64,000 nucleotides of DNA from Mariniflexile maritimum (GCF_009746565.1 NZ_WRPN01000006.1:62001-126000); one strand, 5' to 3'. Positions 44,303 to 54,195 are shown, numbered from the stretch's first letter. Numbers and translations are program-made. The notes: generated from the sequence alone by a model not told the origin.

Positions 44303-44749
44303 TTACTTGTCGTTTTGGTCGTATATTTTTTTGTTGGAAATAAGTTCATTTATTAAATCGGCAACCTCATAAAAGTTGTTTAATTTTTCTTCTGAAATAT
44401 TTTTGCGTATGGTTTCATTGAATTTTAGCACACGCTCTTTTGAATAATCTCTTTTTTCAAGTCCGAAATCGGTAAGGTGAATGATTACGCCCCTGCCATC
44501 TTCGGGGTTTGGTTTGCGTTCAATCAACCCTTTTTCTTCCATTGTTTTTAATATTCTCGATAAACTGGTGGCTTCCATGCCCATCATGGGGCCAAGGGCG
44601 GTTGAGGGGGTGCCCTTTTCGCGGTCAACGCTTAATAAGGTAAAGCCAGTTGCCATGGTTGTTCCAAATTTTGCGGCTTCTTCGTTGTACATTTTTTGTA
44701 CTGCAAGCCATGTTGTTCTTAATATGTAATCAATGGTTTTTTCCTTCAT
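44303..44749 (-). CDS. MarR-family regulator of the beta-oxidation operon
   Basis: A 148-residue winged-helix MarR protein with recognition-helix region TSLSRILKTMEEKGLIER near 80-97 and wing motif NPEDGRGVIIHLTD. First gene of the operon. A 24-bp perfect palindrome overlaps its promoter, so it probably represses its own operon and responds to an acyl-CoA or fatty acid. Confidence 0.9.
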   Translation of the reverse strand: MKEKTIDYILRTTWLAVQKMYNEEAAKFGTTMATGFTLLSVDREKGTPSTALGPMMGMEATSLSRILKTMEEKGLIERKPNPEDGRGVIIHLTDFGLEKRDYSKERVLKFNETIRKNISEEKLNNFYEVADLINELISNKKIYDQNDK

Positions 44750-44768
44750 AGTTTTTGGTAGCTAATTT

Positions 44769-44805
44769 CAAATATATAAAAATATATTATGCATGCATAA
44801 TATAT
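44769..44805 (-). promoter_or_regulatory. marR promoter with a 24-bp palindromic operator
   Basis: Positions 44782-44805 form a perfect 24-bp palindrome, ATATATTAT-GCATGC-ATAATATAT. On the - strand the -10 element TATATTTG (44776 down to 44769) follows after five bases, so the palindrome covers roughly -20 to -43 including the -33 region, as expected for a repressor site. The marR start codon is 20 bp further on. Confidence 0.75.
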
Positions 44806-44852
44806 AACGTTATTTTAACGAAATTAAAATATGATTTGGAGATTAAAAAACT

Positions 44853-46622
44853 TTACGACCTGTATATTTTTTCAATAAGGTTGGCGTATTTTTCTTTGAT
44901 AACCTTACGCTTCAGTTTTAATGTGGGCGTTAGGTGACCTGCGTCGATGCTCCAGATATCTGGGGTGATTTCAAATTTTTTGATTTGTTCCCAATGGCCA
45001 AAATTTTTGTTGGCGGTATCAATTTCCGCTTGGATCCGCTCGTGCAACAATGGGTTGGAAACAATATCTTCGGTTGTGTTCAAATTAATTTTATGGCGTC
45101 TTGCCCATTCCTTAACGAACTGATAATTGACCTGTATTAAAGCCGCTGGCATTTTTTCGCCTTCGCCAATAACCATTATTTGGTCTATAAAGCGCGATTG
45201 TTTAAATTCATTTTCAATAAGTGCGGGCGCTACATATTTTCCGCCCGAGGTTTTAAACATTTCTTTTTTTCGGTCGGTTATCTTTAAAAAACCATCGGCA
45301 TCAAATTCGCCAATATCGCCTGTATGGAAGTAATCGCCTGTCATTACTTCGGCTGTTCTTTCGGGGTCTTTGTAATACCCTAGCATCACGTTGGGGCCTT
45401 TTACCAGTATTTCGCCGTCTTCAGCAATTTTAACATCTACGTTATCAATAATTTTTCCAACGGTACCTATTCTAAAGCCACCATCGCGCATATCGTTTAC
45501 CGATACAACGGGCGATGTTTCGGTAAGCCCATAACCTTCCATAATTGGTAAATTGGCTGCTGCAAAAATGCGGGTTAACCGTTGCTGTAAGGCTGCGCTT
45601 CCAGAAACCATAAGTTCCAGACTGCCGCCTAAGCCAGCTTGCCATTTGCTAAAAATGAGTTTTCGGGCAAGTTTTAATTGCAGTTCGTACCACCACCCGT
45701 TTTGTCCGTAAGGTTCAAATTTAAGGCCTAAATCTACGGCCCAATAAAACAACATTTTTTTGATGCCTTTAAGTTCTGCGCCTTTAGCCATGATGCTGTC
45801 GAAAACCTTTTCATATAACCGCGGAACAGCCGTCATTACATTGGGTTTTACTTCCTTAAGGTTGTCACTCATTTTTTCAATGGATTCGGCAAAATATACT
45901 TCTACGCCACAGTACATATATAGGTATAAAATCATGCGCTCAAACACATGGCAAACCGGCAGGAAACTTAATGCTTTCGATTTCCCGTAATGAAAAGGCA
46001 CGCGTTTTTCACTGTCTAAAATATTGGATATTATATTATTGTGCGAAAGCATCACGCCCTTGGGCTTTCCGGTGGTGCCCGAGGTATAAATTAAGGTTGC
46101 TAGATCCTGCGGTTTTACGGCGTTTTTTCTTAATTCAACTTCCTCTTGGTTGCTGGGGTCTTCACCCAAAATTAAAACAGCAGTCCAATGGTCTTCGCCT
46201 GCAATGGCATCAAACGTATAAACATTTTTAAGAGCCGTATTTTTTTTTATGGTATTTAGTTTTTTTAGCACTTCTATATCAGAGACAAAGCAATATTGTG
46301 ATTCAGAATGGTTCAATATATACTCATAATCATCGGAAGAGATGGTTGGATAAATAGGCACGTTTTGTGCGCCTATTTGCAGGATGCCAATATCCAGCAC
46401 ATTCCATTCGGTTCTATTGGTCGAGGAAATAACGGCAATTTTATCATTCGGCTTAATGCCCAAACGTAGCAAGCCCCGGCTAATGGCATTGGCCTGTGCA
46501 ACAAACTCCTTGGTAGAAATCGCTTTCCATTTCCCATCATATTTGGTGGTAAAAGCCTTTTCTAAATTATAGGTTTCTAATTGATGATATGGAAGGTCAA
46601 AAATCCTAGTAATAGCTGCCAT
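44853..46622 (-). CDS. fadD: Long-chain acyl-CoA synthetase (AMP-forming)
   Basis: A 589-residue ANL-superfamily ligase. The P-loop is LIYTSGTTGKPKGVMLSHNN near 184-203, the adenine motif GYGLTETSP near 355, and the hinge region ITDRKKEMFKTSGGKYV near 450-466. It activates fatty acids to CoA thioesters for the adjacent beta-oxidation genes. It lies upstream of marR in the same direction, 103 bp away, but a separate promoter with the MarR operator lies between them. Confidence 0.93.
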   Translation of the reverse strand: MAAITRIFDLPYHQLETYNLEKAFTTKYDGKWKAISTKEFVAQANAISRGLLRLGIKPNDKIAVISSTNRTEWNVLDIGILQIGAQNVPIYPTISSDDYEYILNHSESQYCFVSDIEVLKKLNTIKKNTALKNVYTFDAIAGEDHWTAVLILGEDPSNQEEVELRKNAVKPQDLATLIYTSGTTGKPKGVMLSHNNIISNILDSEKRVPFHYGKSKALSFLPVCHVFERMILYLYMYCGVEVYFAESIEKMSDNLKEVKPNVMTAVPRLYEKVFDSIMAKGAELKGIKKMLFYWAVDLGLKFEPYGQNGWWYELQLKLARKLIFSKWQAGLGGSLELMVSGSAALQQRLTRIFAAANLPIMEGYGLTETSPVVSVNDMRDGGFRIGTVGKIIDNVDVKIAEDGEILVKGPNVMLGYYKDPERTAEVMTGDYFHTGDIGEFDADGFLKITDRKKEMFKTSGGKYVAPALIENEFKQSRFIDQIMVIGEGEKMPAALIQVNYQFVKEWARRHKINLNTTEDIVSNPLLHERIQAEIDTANKNFGHWEQIKKFEITPDIWSIDAGHLTPTLKLKRKVIKEKYANLIEKIYRS

Positions 46623-46743
46623 TAATTGTTTTTGATACGTTTCTAGTGTTGCAAAGTATGAAATTAAATAAGAATTTCAAATATGGCAACATAAAAGAGG
46701 CTAATTATTATGATAATGCACGCTAAATAATATTTTTGGGAAT

Positions 46744-46786
46744 ATGACATAAGTCATTAAAATAGAAATTAATAGTTTATAACTTG
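46744..46786 (+). promoter_or_regulatory. ppdK promoter: FNR/CRP-type operator with degenerate -10
   Basis: A perfect-arm dyad ATGACATAAGTCAT is at 46744-46757 (centre 46750.5). At 46780, exactly 29.5 bp from the centre, lies TAACTTG, a shortened form of TAnnTTTG. The spacing matches the other operators, which supports this start although the -10 is weak. The ppdK start codon is 60 bp past the dyad. The rest of the 46623-46816 gap shows no further feature. Confidence 0.6.
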
Positions 46787-46816
46787 ATGCGTTAATTATA
46801 TGTAAATCTTAATATT

Positions 46817-49549
46817 ATGGAACTAATACACGATGTAAAAGCTAGGGTATTTAAGTTTGGCAATAAAAAGGCCGATGGCAATAGCTCAATGAAAAATCTT
46901 TTGGGAGGCAAAGGTGCTAATCTGGCCGAAATGTGCGCTATTGGCATACCAGTACCACCGGGTTTTACAATTACTACCGAAGTTTGTACGGAATATAATT
47001 TATTGGGAAAAGAAGCAGTTATAGAACTAATAAAAGAAGAAGTTGAAGACTCCATAGCCAATATTGAATCGTCCATGGGATGCACTTTTGGCGATAAGTA
47101 TAATCCGCTTTTGGTTTCTGTACGCTCTGGAGCACGGGTTTCCATGCCCGGTATGATGGATACCGTTTTAAACTTGGGCATGAACGACGATGTGGTACTG
47201 GGGCTGATAAAAAAAACCAATAACGAGCAGTTTGCATGGGACTCCTACCGGCGTTTTATACAAATGTACGGCGGGGTGGTTTTAGGAATGAAACCGGCCT
47301 CAAAGGATGATGTAGATCCATTTGAGGAAATTATGGATCACCTAAAAGACAAACGCGGTATTAAACTGGATACCCAATTTACCATTCAAGATTTAAAAGA
47401 TTTGGTTTACGATTTTAAAGATGCGGTAAGAAAACAAACGGGCCACAGTTTTCCAACCGACCCATGGGAACAGCTCTGGGGCGCCATTATTGCTGTGTTT
47501 AATAGTTGGAATGGCGATAGGGCCGTTTATTATCGCAACATGCACGGGTATCCAGCCGAATGGGGAACCGCAGTAAATATTCAGGCCATGGTTTATGGCA
47601 ATATGGGAAATAATTCGGGAACAGGCGTTTGTTTTACTCGTGATGCGGGTACGGGCGAAAATGTTTTTAACGGTGAATATCTCATAAATGCACAGGGTGA
47701 AGATGTGGTTGCAGGGGTAAGAACGCCTCAGCAAATTACCAAATTAGGTTCCCAACGTTGGGCAGAATTGGCTAAAATAGATGAAGCCGACCGTTTGGAA
47801 AACTATCCTTCCTTGGAAGAATTGATGCCTTCCATTTTTGAAGAACTAAATGGGTACCAACAAATCCTAGAGAACCATTACCGCGATATGCAAGATATGG
47901 AATTTACCATGCAGGACGGAAAATTATGGGTTTTACAAACCCGAAACGGGAAACGTACGGGAGCAGCCATGGTTAAAATTGCGGTGGACTTATTAAAAGA
48001 AGGCAAGATTAACGAAAAAGAAGCCTTGTTGCGTTTACAGCCCACGAAATTAGACGAATTATTGCACCCTGTTTTCGACCCCAAAGCCTTAAAACGGGCC
48101 CATGTTATTGCACAGGGTTTGCCAGCATCTCCAGGGGCAGCAACTGGGAAAATAGTGTTTTTTGCAGATGAGGCCTCAAAATTTAAAAACAGTATTTTGG
48201 TGCGCATTGAAACCTCTCCTGAAGATTTGGAAGGCATGAATGTGGCCAAAGGCATCTTAACCGCTCGTGGCGGTATGACCTCGCATGCGGCTGTTGTAGC
48301 TCGTGGTATGGGCAAATGTTGTATTTCTGGTGCCGGGGCTTTAAACATAAATTATAAAACCAGAACCTTTACTATCGATGGTCACGAGTACCATGAAGGC
48401 GACTGGATTTCGTTAAATGGTTCAACAGGAAATATTTTTGAAGGTAAAGTTGAAACCGTTGAACCGGAATTGAGTGGCGAATTTGCTGAAATTATGGATT
48501 TGGCCAATAAATACGCCATTATGAAAGTGCGAACCAATGCCGATACACCTAAAGATGCTAAAGTAGCCCGCAATTTTGGTGCTCAAGGAATAGGCTTAAC
48601 CCGTACTGAACACATGTTTTTTGAGGTGGACAGAATCAAGGCCATGCGCGAAATGATTCTAGCCGATACCGTGAAAGGCAGAAAACAGGCCCTAGAAGAT
48701 TTGTTACCTATGCAACGCTCTGATTTTGAAGGTATTTTTGAGGCCATGGATGGACTTCCGGTAACCATTCGTTTGTTGGACCCACCGTTGCACGAGTTTG
48801 TGCCCCATCAATTGGCTACCCAAAAAGAGTTGGCCGATGAAATGCATATTTCACTTCAGGCCGTAAAAAATAAAGTGGCCGAATTGGAAGAGTTCAACCC
48901 CATGCTGGGGCATAGAGGTTGTCGTTTGGGCAATACTTACCCCGAAATTACCGAGACGCAAACCCGCGCCATTATTGAAGCGGCACTTAATTTAAAAGCC
49001 CGAGGCATTATTTGTAACCCGGAAATTATGGTGCCTTTAGTGGGTACGGTTAAAGAATTTGAAATGCAGGAAAACATTATTAGAAGCACTGCAAGTAAAA
49101 TTTTTGAAGAACGTCAAGATAGTATTGAGTACTTAGTTGGTACGATGATAGAAATTCCCAGAGCTGCTTTAATGGCCGATAAAATTGCCGAGAAAGCCGA
49201 TTTCTTTTCCTTTGGAACAAACGACTTAACGCAAATGACCTTTGGCTATTCTCGTGATGATGCCGGTAAATTTTTACCAGTTTATATTGAAAAGGGCATT
49301 TTAAAAGTCGATCCGTTTGAAGTACTGGACCAAGAGGGTGTTGGGCAATTGATTAAAATGGGAACCGAACGTGGTAGAAGCGTAAAACCACAGTTGAAGG
49401 TTGGCATTTGCGGTGAACATGGTGGCGAACCAAGTTCGGTTGAATTTTGTTACAATACCGGTATGGACTATGTAAGTTGCTCACCTTACAGAGTGCCTAT
49501 CGCTCGTTTGGTTTCGGCACAGGCAGCCATTAAAGAAGCAATGCGTTAA
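46817..49549 (+). CDS. ppdK: Pyruvate, phosphate dikinase
   Basis: A 910-residue enzyme interconverting pyruvate, ATP and phosphate with phosphoenolpyruvate, AMP and pyrophosphate. The N-terminal ATP-binding domain starts GGKGANLAEM near residue 30. The phosphohistidine domain has H490 in GGMTSHAAVVARGMGKCCISG. The C-terminal PEP-binding barrel has C865 in VGICGEHGGEPSS as proton donor. A FNR-type operator upstream suggests use at low oxygen, where PPi-dependent glycolytic ATP gain or PEP cycling would be useful. Cytoplasmic; single-gene transcript. Confidence 0.97.
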   Translation: MELIHDVKARVFKFGNKKADGNSSMKNLLGGKGANLAEMCAIGIPVPPGFTITTEVCTEYNLLGKEAVIELIKEEVEDSIANIESSMGCTFGDKYNPLLVSVRSGARVSMPGMMDTVLNLGMNDDVVLGLIKKTNNEQFAWDSYRRFIQMYGGVVLGMKPASKDDVDPFEEIMDHLKDKRGIKLDTQFTIQDLKDLVYDFKDAVRKQTGHSFPTDPWEQLWGAIIAVFNSWNGDRAVYYRNMHGYPAEWGTAVNIQAMVYGNMGNNSGTGVCFTRDAGTGENVFNGEYLINAQGEDVVAGVRTPQQITKLGSQRWAELAKIDEADRLENYPSLEELMPSIFEELNGYQQILENHYRDMQDMEFTMQDGKLWVLQTRNGKRTGAAMVKIAVDLLKEGKINEKEALLRLQPTKLDELLHPVFDPKALKRAHVIAQGLPASPGAATGKIVFFADEASKFKNSILVRIETSPEDLEGMNVAKGILTARGGMTSHAAVVARGMGKCCISGAGALNINYKTRTFTIDGHEYHEGDWISLNGSTGNIFEGKVETVEPELSGEFAEIMDLANKYAIMKVRTNADTPKDAKVARNFGAQGIGLTRTEHMFFEVDRIKAMREMILADTVKGRKQALEDLLPMQRSDFEGIFEAMDGLPVTIRLLDPPLHEFVPHQLATQKELADEMHISLQAVKNKVAELEEFNPMLGHRGCRLGNTYPEITETQTRAIIEAALNLKARGIICNPEIMVPLVGTVKEFEMQENIIRSTASKIFEERQDSIEYLVGTMIEIPRAALMADKIAEKADFFSFGTNDLTQMTFGYSRDDAGKFLPVYIEKGILKVDPFEVLDQEGVGQLIKMGTERGRSVKPQLKVGICGEHGGEPSSVEFCYNTGMDYVSCSPYRVPIARLVSAQAAIKEAMR

Positions 49550-49621
49550 ATGGTTTTAACCTGTTGGATGCCATTATTCAACTTAGTTGCAATTCCGTTT
49601 AGTGTTTCTAGTTTATTTTAG

Positions 49622-49664
49622 TATATTTGGTTTGCTAAATTGGTTATCCAGTTTGGCAAACCAA
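49622..49664 (+). promoter_or_regulatory. Promoter and inverted repeat of the PL6 lyase gene
   Basis: TATATTTG (49622-49629) fits the -10 element. A 9-bp inverted repeat (TTGGTTTGC at 49627-49635, GCAAACCAA at 49656-49664) begins inside the -10 and covers the transcription start and leader. It may be a repressor site or a leader-RNA hairpin. The start codon is 29 bp further on. Confidence 0.5.
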
Positions 49665-49692
49665 TTTTTTGTTTAAGTTAAACCTAAAATGC

Positions 49693-51462
49693 ATGAATGC
49701 CCTTACTACTTATTCAGCGATTTACATGGTGTTTTTTGGATGTTTTCTGCAAGCCCAAACGGTGACCACAAATGCAGAATTAAATACCGCTATTAACAAT
49801 GCTGTGCCGGGAACCACCATTACTTTAGCAACTGGTACGTGGACCAATGTTCAACTTAATTTTGCAAAAAATGGCACTTCTGCAACCCCAATAACTATAA
49901 AGGCTCAAGCCCCAGGCAGTGTATTCATTGAAGGAAAATCGTGGATTAGAATGGGAGGTTCATACATAGTTGTTGAGGGGCTCGTGTTCCAGAACCCTTC
50001 AAATTTGGACACCAGTCGCCCCATTATTGAATTTAAAGGTTCAAACACAGATTGTAATCATTGTAAGATTACAAACATCAAGATTGATACCTATAACGGA
50101 ACGGAATCGCAAAAAACCAGCACCTATAAATGGGTTCTTATCGAAGGTCAATACAATGAAATAAGCTATTGTTCATTCATTGGTAAGTATGGTATAGGCA
50201 GTATTATTAACGATAACAGAAACACTTCCGCGGCAGATTATACTAAAATTCACCATAATTATTTTGCTGGAAGAACGCCCATAAACGCTGTAAACGAAGA
50301 TAACGACCAAGATGCCATTAGGATTGGTAATAGCGCAACCTCTTTATCGGATTCATTTACTGAAGTTTATAATAACTATTTTTATAATTTTAGTGGTGAA
50401 ATTGAGGTGATTTCCAATAAAAGCGGGAGCAATAAATATTATAACAATACTTTTGAAAATTATCAAGGGGCTTTAACGCTCAGGCACGGTAATAATTGTG
50501 AGGTATTTAACAACTTCTTTTTCGCAAATGGTAACCCGTTTAGTGCAGGTGTTCGGGTAATGGGTGAAGGCCACAAGATTTACAATAATTATATTCAAGA
50601 CGTTAGATCTAGGTATGAAAATGGTAGTCTGTCCAACGGAGTTGGAGGTATTAATATTGCAAACGGCAGGACAGATGGTGTTTTAAATGGTTATTTGCCC
50701 GTAAAAAATACAACCATTATAAACAATACGTTTGTAAATTGTGATTATGGAATACGAGTTGGGACTAAATTTGATGCTTCACAAAGTGTTGCGCCCGACA
50801 ATGTGATACTAGGCAACAATATCATATTTCTGGATGCCACAATAGCCAACGAAAGTACAAATAGAGCCATCCAAGTTGTAACACAGCTTACGGGCGCATT
50901 ATCAAAATACGAAAATAATATGAAGCAAGCGGGAATTTGGGATTCTTTTGGGACTGTTACAGCCACCGGAAACGTAAACGTTCCTTCTGGATTGTTGGTC
51001 CCTGCCGCCTATTTTTATAGAATAAGCAGCGGTAGTGCCGCAATAGATTACGGATTGGGAAACTATACCTTTTTGGATAAAGATATTCTAGGAGGTATAA
51101 GACCTGCTGCTTTATTTGATGCTGGAGCTGAAGAGTTTGGCTCTGGAGGCACTTTTTTACCATATAAAACCACAGATGTTGGTGTTACTGTTGGTTTTGG
51201 GGGAAGTCCGGCACTAAGTGTATCCCAAAAAACTCCAGACGTTCAAAACCTGAAAATTTACCCAAACCCAATAATTGGGGATTATTTGAATGTTTTATCA
51301 AAGGATAAAGCCATAGGAAGAATTACTATTGTAGATATTACAGGCAAAGTGGTTCTAGAAAAAAGTATTCAAAATGTGTCGGGACATATCAATGTAAGCA
51401 ATCTGTCCAAAGGAATTTATGTGGTTAAGGTTCAGGGTATTTCTAAACTTTTTGTAAAGTAA
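49693..51462 (+). CDS. PL6 polysaccharide lyase (alginate or chondroitin lyase type) with T9SS sorting domain
   Basis: The ATG at 49693 gives a signal peptide (MNALTTYSAIYMVFFGCFLQ) and 589 residues. A parallel beta-helix domain spans about 25-420. K243 (EVISNKSGS) and R264 (LTLRHGNNC) are 21 residues apart, exactly as the catalytic Lys and Arg of chondroitinase B and PL6 alginate lyases. The C-terminal 75 residues are a type A T9SS sorting domain (LKIYPNPIIG to GIYVVKVQG), so the enzyme is secreted or surface-bound. Alginate is the more likely substrate in a marine flavobacterium. It stands alone, with no SusCD or other alginate gene nearby. Confidence 0.88.
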   Translation: MNALTTYSAIYMVFFGCFLQAQTVTTNAELNTAINNAVPGTTITLATGTWTNVQLNFAKNGTSATPITIKAQAPGSVFIEGKSWIRMGGSYIVVEGLVFQNPSNLDTSRPIIEFKGSNTDCNHCKITNIKIDTYNGTESQKTSTYKWVLIEGQYNEISYCSFIGKYGIGSIINDNRNTSAADYTKIHHNYFAGRTPINAVNEDNDQDAIRIGNSATSLSDSFTEVYNNYFYNFSGEIEVISNKSGSNKYYNNTFENYQGALTLRHGNNCEVFNNFFFANGNPFSAGVRVMGEGHKIYNNYIQDVRSRYENGSLSNGVGGINIANGRTDGVLNGYLPVKNTTIINNTFVNCDYGIRVGTKFDASQSVAPDNVILGNNIIFLDATIANESTNRAIQVVTQLTGALSKYENNMKQAGIWDSFGTVTATGNVNVPSGLLVPAAYFYRISSGSAAIDYGLGNYTFLDKDILGGIRPAALFDAGAEEFGSGGTFLPYKTTDVGVTVGFGGSPALSVSQKTPDVQNLKIYPNPIIGDYLNVLSKDKAIGRITIVDITGKVVLEKSIQNVSGHINVSNLSKGIYVVKVQGISKLFVK

Positions 51463-51864
51463 GGTTCGGTACAGAACAAAAATATAAGCATGTTTTGTAA
51501 GTATCATATTGCATATATTTTTATGTTTTTTGAGGTTTTAATTTTTGTTGCCTTGCTATCATGTAATCAATCTTAATTGATTTTTTCCAAGTGCTTAAAA
51601 AACATTTTCAGGGGGTGTTTTTTCATGTCCAAACCTTAAACAGCTCAATTCCACTCGTTATTCAAAATCTAAATACTGCTGATAAATGTCTTTTTAGGGC
51701 TTTTTTTATTGTAAATATTAAACAGGTTGTTGAGGCATGGTGTGCTATATTAACCCGAAAATGCATCATATTATCCATGTCAAAATTTATTTATTTTTTT
51801 GTTTTTCATTAAGGCCATATTTCAAACGTTTTCGTAAGATAATTAGCGTTTTTAGGGGTTTTTT
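51463..51864. other. Intergenic region between the PL6 lyase and pflB genes, no gene seen
   Basis: About 400 bp of AT-rich sequence. A 73-codon frame at 51591-51812 starts with TTG, has no recognisable motif or homology that I know, and is not supported as a gene. Two weak hairpins are present: AATCAA/TTGATT at 51565-51582 and AAAAAACA/TGTTTTTT at 51597-51623. The pflB promoter starts at the right edge. Confidence 0.5.
51565..51586 (+). terminator. Weak candidate terminator of the PL6 lyase gene
   Basis: A 6-bp stem (AATCAA / TTGATT, 6-base loop) runs into TTTT. It lies about 100 bp past the lyase stop. The stem is short and has no G-C rich part, so this is a weak call. Confidence 0.3.
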
Positions 51865-51908
51865 ATGATATATATCAGTTTTCTGAGTTAATAAAGGCAA
51901 TACATTTG
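51865..51908 (+). promoter_or_regulatory. pflB promoter: FNR/CRP-type operator plus TAnnTTTG -10
   Basis: The perfect dyad TGATATATATCA is at 51866-51877 (centre 51871.5); TACATTTG at 51901-51908 fits the -10. Centre to first -10 base is 29.5 bp, as at ccoS and usp. The expected start of transcription is near 51915, and the leader is about 36 bases. Confidence 0.75.
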
Positions 51909-51950
51909 TCATGTAAAAATAGAATAATACAACACAAAAAATAAAGAGTG

Positions 51951-54176
51951 ATGGAAGTAAAACAATTTAAAAGTGGCATTTGGACTGAGAAAGTAAACGT
52001 CCGTGATTTTGTTAGCCTCAACATAACGCCTTATTATGGCACTGGTGAATTTTTGGTAGGCCCCAGCGAAAAAACCCAAAAGCTATGGGATATTTGCAAA
52101 GCGGCAACCAAAGCAGAACGCAAAAACAACGGCGTACTTTCAATTGATACTGAAACTGTTTCAACCATTAGCGCTTTTGATGCTGGTTATATTGACAAAG
52201 AAAATGAAGTGATCGTAGGGTTGCAAACCGATGTGTTGTTAAAACGTACCATGAAGCCTTTTGGTGGTTTTAAAGTTGTACAAAAAGCCCTTTCGGAACA
52301 TGGTTTAAAGCCAAACGATGCGTTAACCGAATTATTTTCAAAATACGTTAAAACCCATAACGACGGTGTTTTTGATGCTTATACATCTGAAATAAAAAAA
52401 TTCCGTTCACTGGGATTTTTAACCGGCCTACCTGATAATTATGCCCGTGGCCGCATTATTGGCGATTACCGTCGTGTGGCCTTGTATGGCATCAATTTTT
52501 TAATGGACGCTAAAAAAGCCGATTTAGAAAATATTACCGGCCCAATGACCGAAGCCACCATTCGGTTGCGTGAAGAAGTTTCAGAACAAATACGGTCGTT
52601 AAAGGAAATGATCGAGTTGGGTGCCAAATACAACCTCGATTTAACCCGTCCTGCAGAAAACGCCCAAGAAGCGGTGCAGTGGACCTATATGGCTTATTTA
52701 GCTGCCGTAAAAGAGCAAGATGGAGCAGCCATGTCGTTAGGTAACGTATCTACTTTTTTAGATATTTACATTGAAAACGATTTGCAGGAAGGCATCATTA
52801 GCGAAGTGGAGGCTCAAGAATATATCGACCAATTTGTAATGAAATTGCGCATGGTTCGCCATTTAAGAATGGAAGACTATAACAATATTTTTGCCGGCGA
52901 TCCAACTTGGGTAACCGAGGCCATTGGCGGTATGTTTTCTGATGGAAGAACCAAAGTAACCAAAACATCTTTCCGTTTCTTGCACACTTTATACAATCTA
53001 GGGCCATCACCAGAACCCAATATCACGGTGCTTTGGTCTGAAAACCTGCCGCAAAACTTTAAGGATTTTTGTGCCAAGGTCTCCATCGATACCTCTTCCA
53101 TCCAATTTGAAAATGATGAGTTGATGCGTACCAACCGTGGTTCAGACGATTATGGTATTGCTTGTTGCGTGTCTTTTCAAGAATTGGGCAAATCCATCCA
53201 GTTTTTTGGCGCACGTACCAATTTGGCAAAAACATTATTGTTGGCAATTAATGGCGGACGTTGCGAAAATACCGGCACTTTAATGGTAAATGGTATCCCT
53301 GAATATACCGATGAATACCTGGATTTTGATAAGGTAATGGCAAACTTCAAAATAGCCATGAAAGAAGTGGCCCGTGTATATAACGATTCCATGAACATCA
53401 TTCATTACATGCACGATAAGTATTATTATGAAAAAGCGCAAATGGCGTTGATAGATACCAATCCAAGCATCAATTTAGCCTATGGAATTGCAGGGTTATC
53501 TATTGTGGCCGATTCGCTTTCTGCCATTAAATTCGCCAAGGTAAAACCTATAAGGAATGAAGCAGGTTTAGCAATCGATTTTAAAATTGAAGGTGAATTT
53601 CCGTGTTATGGTAATGATGATGATAGTGTTGATGCTTTAGCTGCAAATGCCGTAGCCGATTTTAACAACGAATTAAAAAAACTGCCCATTTACAAAAATG
53701 CCGAACCTACCATGTCGGTTTTAACCATCACATCCAACGTGGCCTATGGTAAAAAAACAGGCGCAACACCCGATGGTAGAGCCAAAGGCGTGCCGTTTGC
53801 TCCAGGTGCAAACCCAATGCATGGGCGCGATACCCAAGGTGCCATTGCATCGTTAAATTCGGTTTCAAAAATTAATTATGACGATTCACAGGATGGTATT
53901 TCAAATACCTTCTCGATGGTGCCAAAATCGTTGGGAGCTAACGAAGCAGAACGCATTGAAAACTTAGGGACTATTTTGGATGGTTATTTCTCAAGAAACG
54001 CGCAACACTTAAACGTGAACGTGTTAAACAAGGAAACCTTGATGGATGCCATGGAGCACCCCGAGGAATACCCACAGTTAACCATTCGGGTATCGGGTTA
54101 TGCCGTTAACTTTGTGCGTTTAACCCGCGAACAGCAGTTGGATGTTATCAACCGTTCATTTCATAAATCCATGTAA
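51951..54176 (+). CDS. pflB: Pyruvate formate-lyase
   Basis: 741 residues from the ATG at 51951 (a GTG one codon earlier is also open). The active-site cysteine pair is C405-C406 in GIACCVSF and the radical glycine is G716 in RVSGYAVNF, near the C-terminus as usual. It splits pyruvate and CoA into acetyl-CoA and formate without oxygen; the glycyl radical is destroyed by oxygen. This fits the FNR-type operator in its promoter. It is followed by the activase and formate channel genes. Confidence 0.97.
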   Translation: MEVKQFKSGIWTEKVNVRDFVSLNITPYYGTGEFLVGPSEKTQKLWDICKAATKAERKNNGVLSIDTETVSTISAFDAGYIDKENEVIVGLQTDVLLKRTMKPFGGFKVVQKALSEHGLKPNDALTELFSKYVKTHNDGVFDAYTSEIKKFRSLGFLTGLPDNYARGRIIGDYRRVALYGINFLMDAKKADLENITGPMTEATIRLREEVSEQIRSLKEMIELGAKYNLDLTRPAENAQEAVQWTYMAYLAAVKEQDGAAMSLGNVSTFLDIYIENDLQEGIISEVEAQEYIDQFVMKLRMVRHLRMEDYNNIFAGDPTWVTEAIGGMFSDGRTKVTKTSFRFLHTLYNLGPSPEPNITVLWSENLPQNFKDFCAKVSIDTSSIQFENDELMRTNRGSDDYGIACCVSFQELGKSIQFFGARTNLAKTLLLAINGGRCENTGTLMVNGIPEYTDEYLDFDKVMANFKIAMKEVARVYNDSMNIIHYMHDKYYYEKAQMALIDTNPSINLAYGIAGLSIVADSLSAIKFAKVKPIRNEAGLAIDFKIEGEFPCYGNDDDSVDALAANAVADFNNELKKLPIYKNAEPTMSVLTITSNVAYGKKTGATPDGRAKGVPFAPGANPMHGRDTQGAIASLNSVSKINYDDSQDGISNTFSMVPKSLGANEAERIENLGTILDGYFSRNAQHLNVNVLNKETLMDAMEHPEEYPQLTIRVSGYAVNFVRLTREQQLDVINRSFHKSM

Positions 54177-54195
54177 TTTATAAATTTAAAATGGT

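Noticed and set aside
51591-51812. 73-codon frame between the PL6 and pflB genes
   Set aside because: TTG start, no motif, low-complexity composition, and the surrounding region looks like ordinary AT-rich intergenic DNA.
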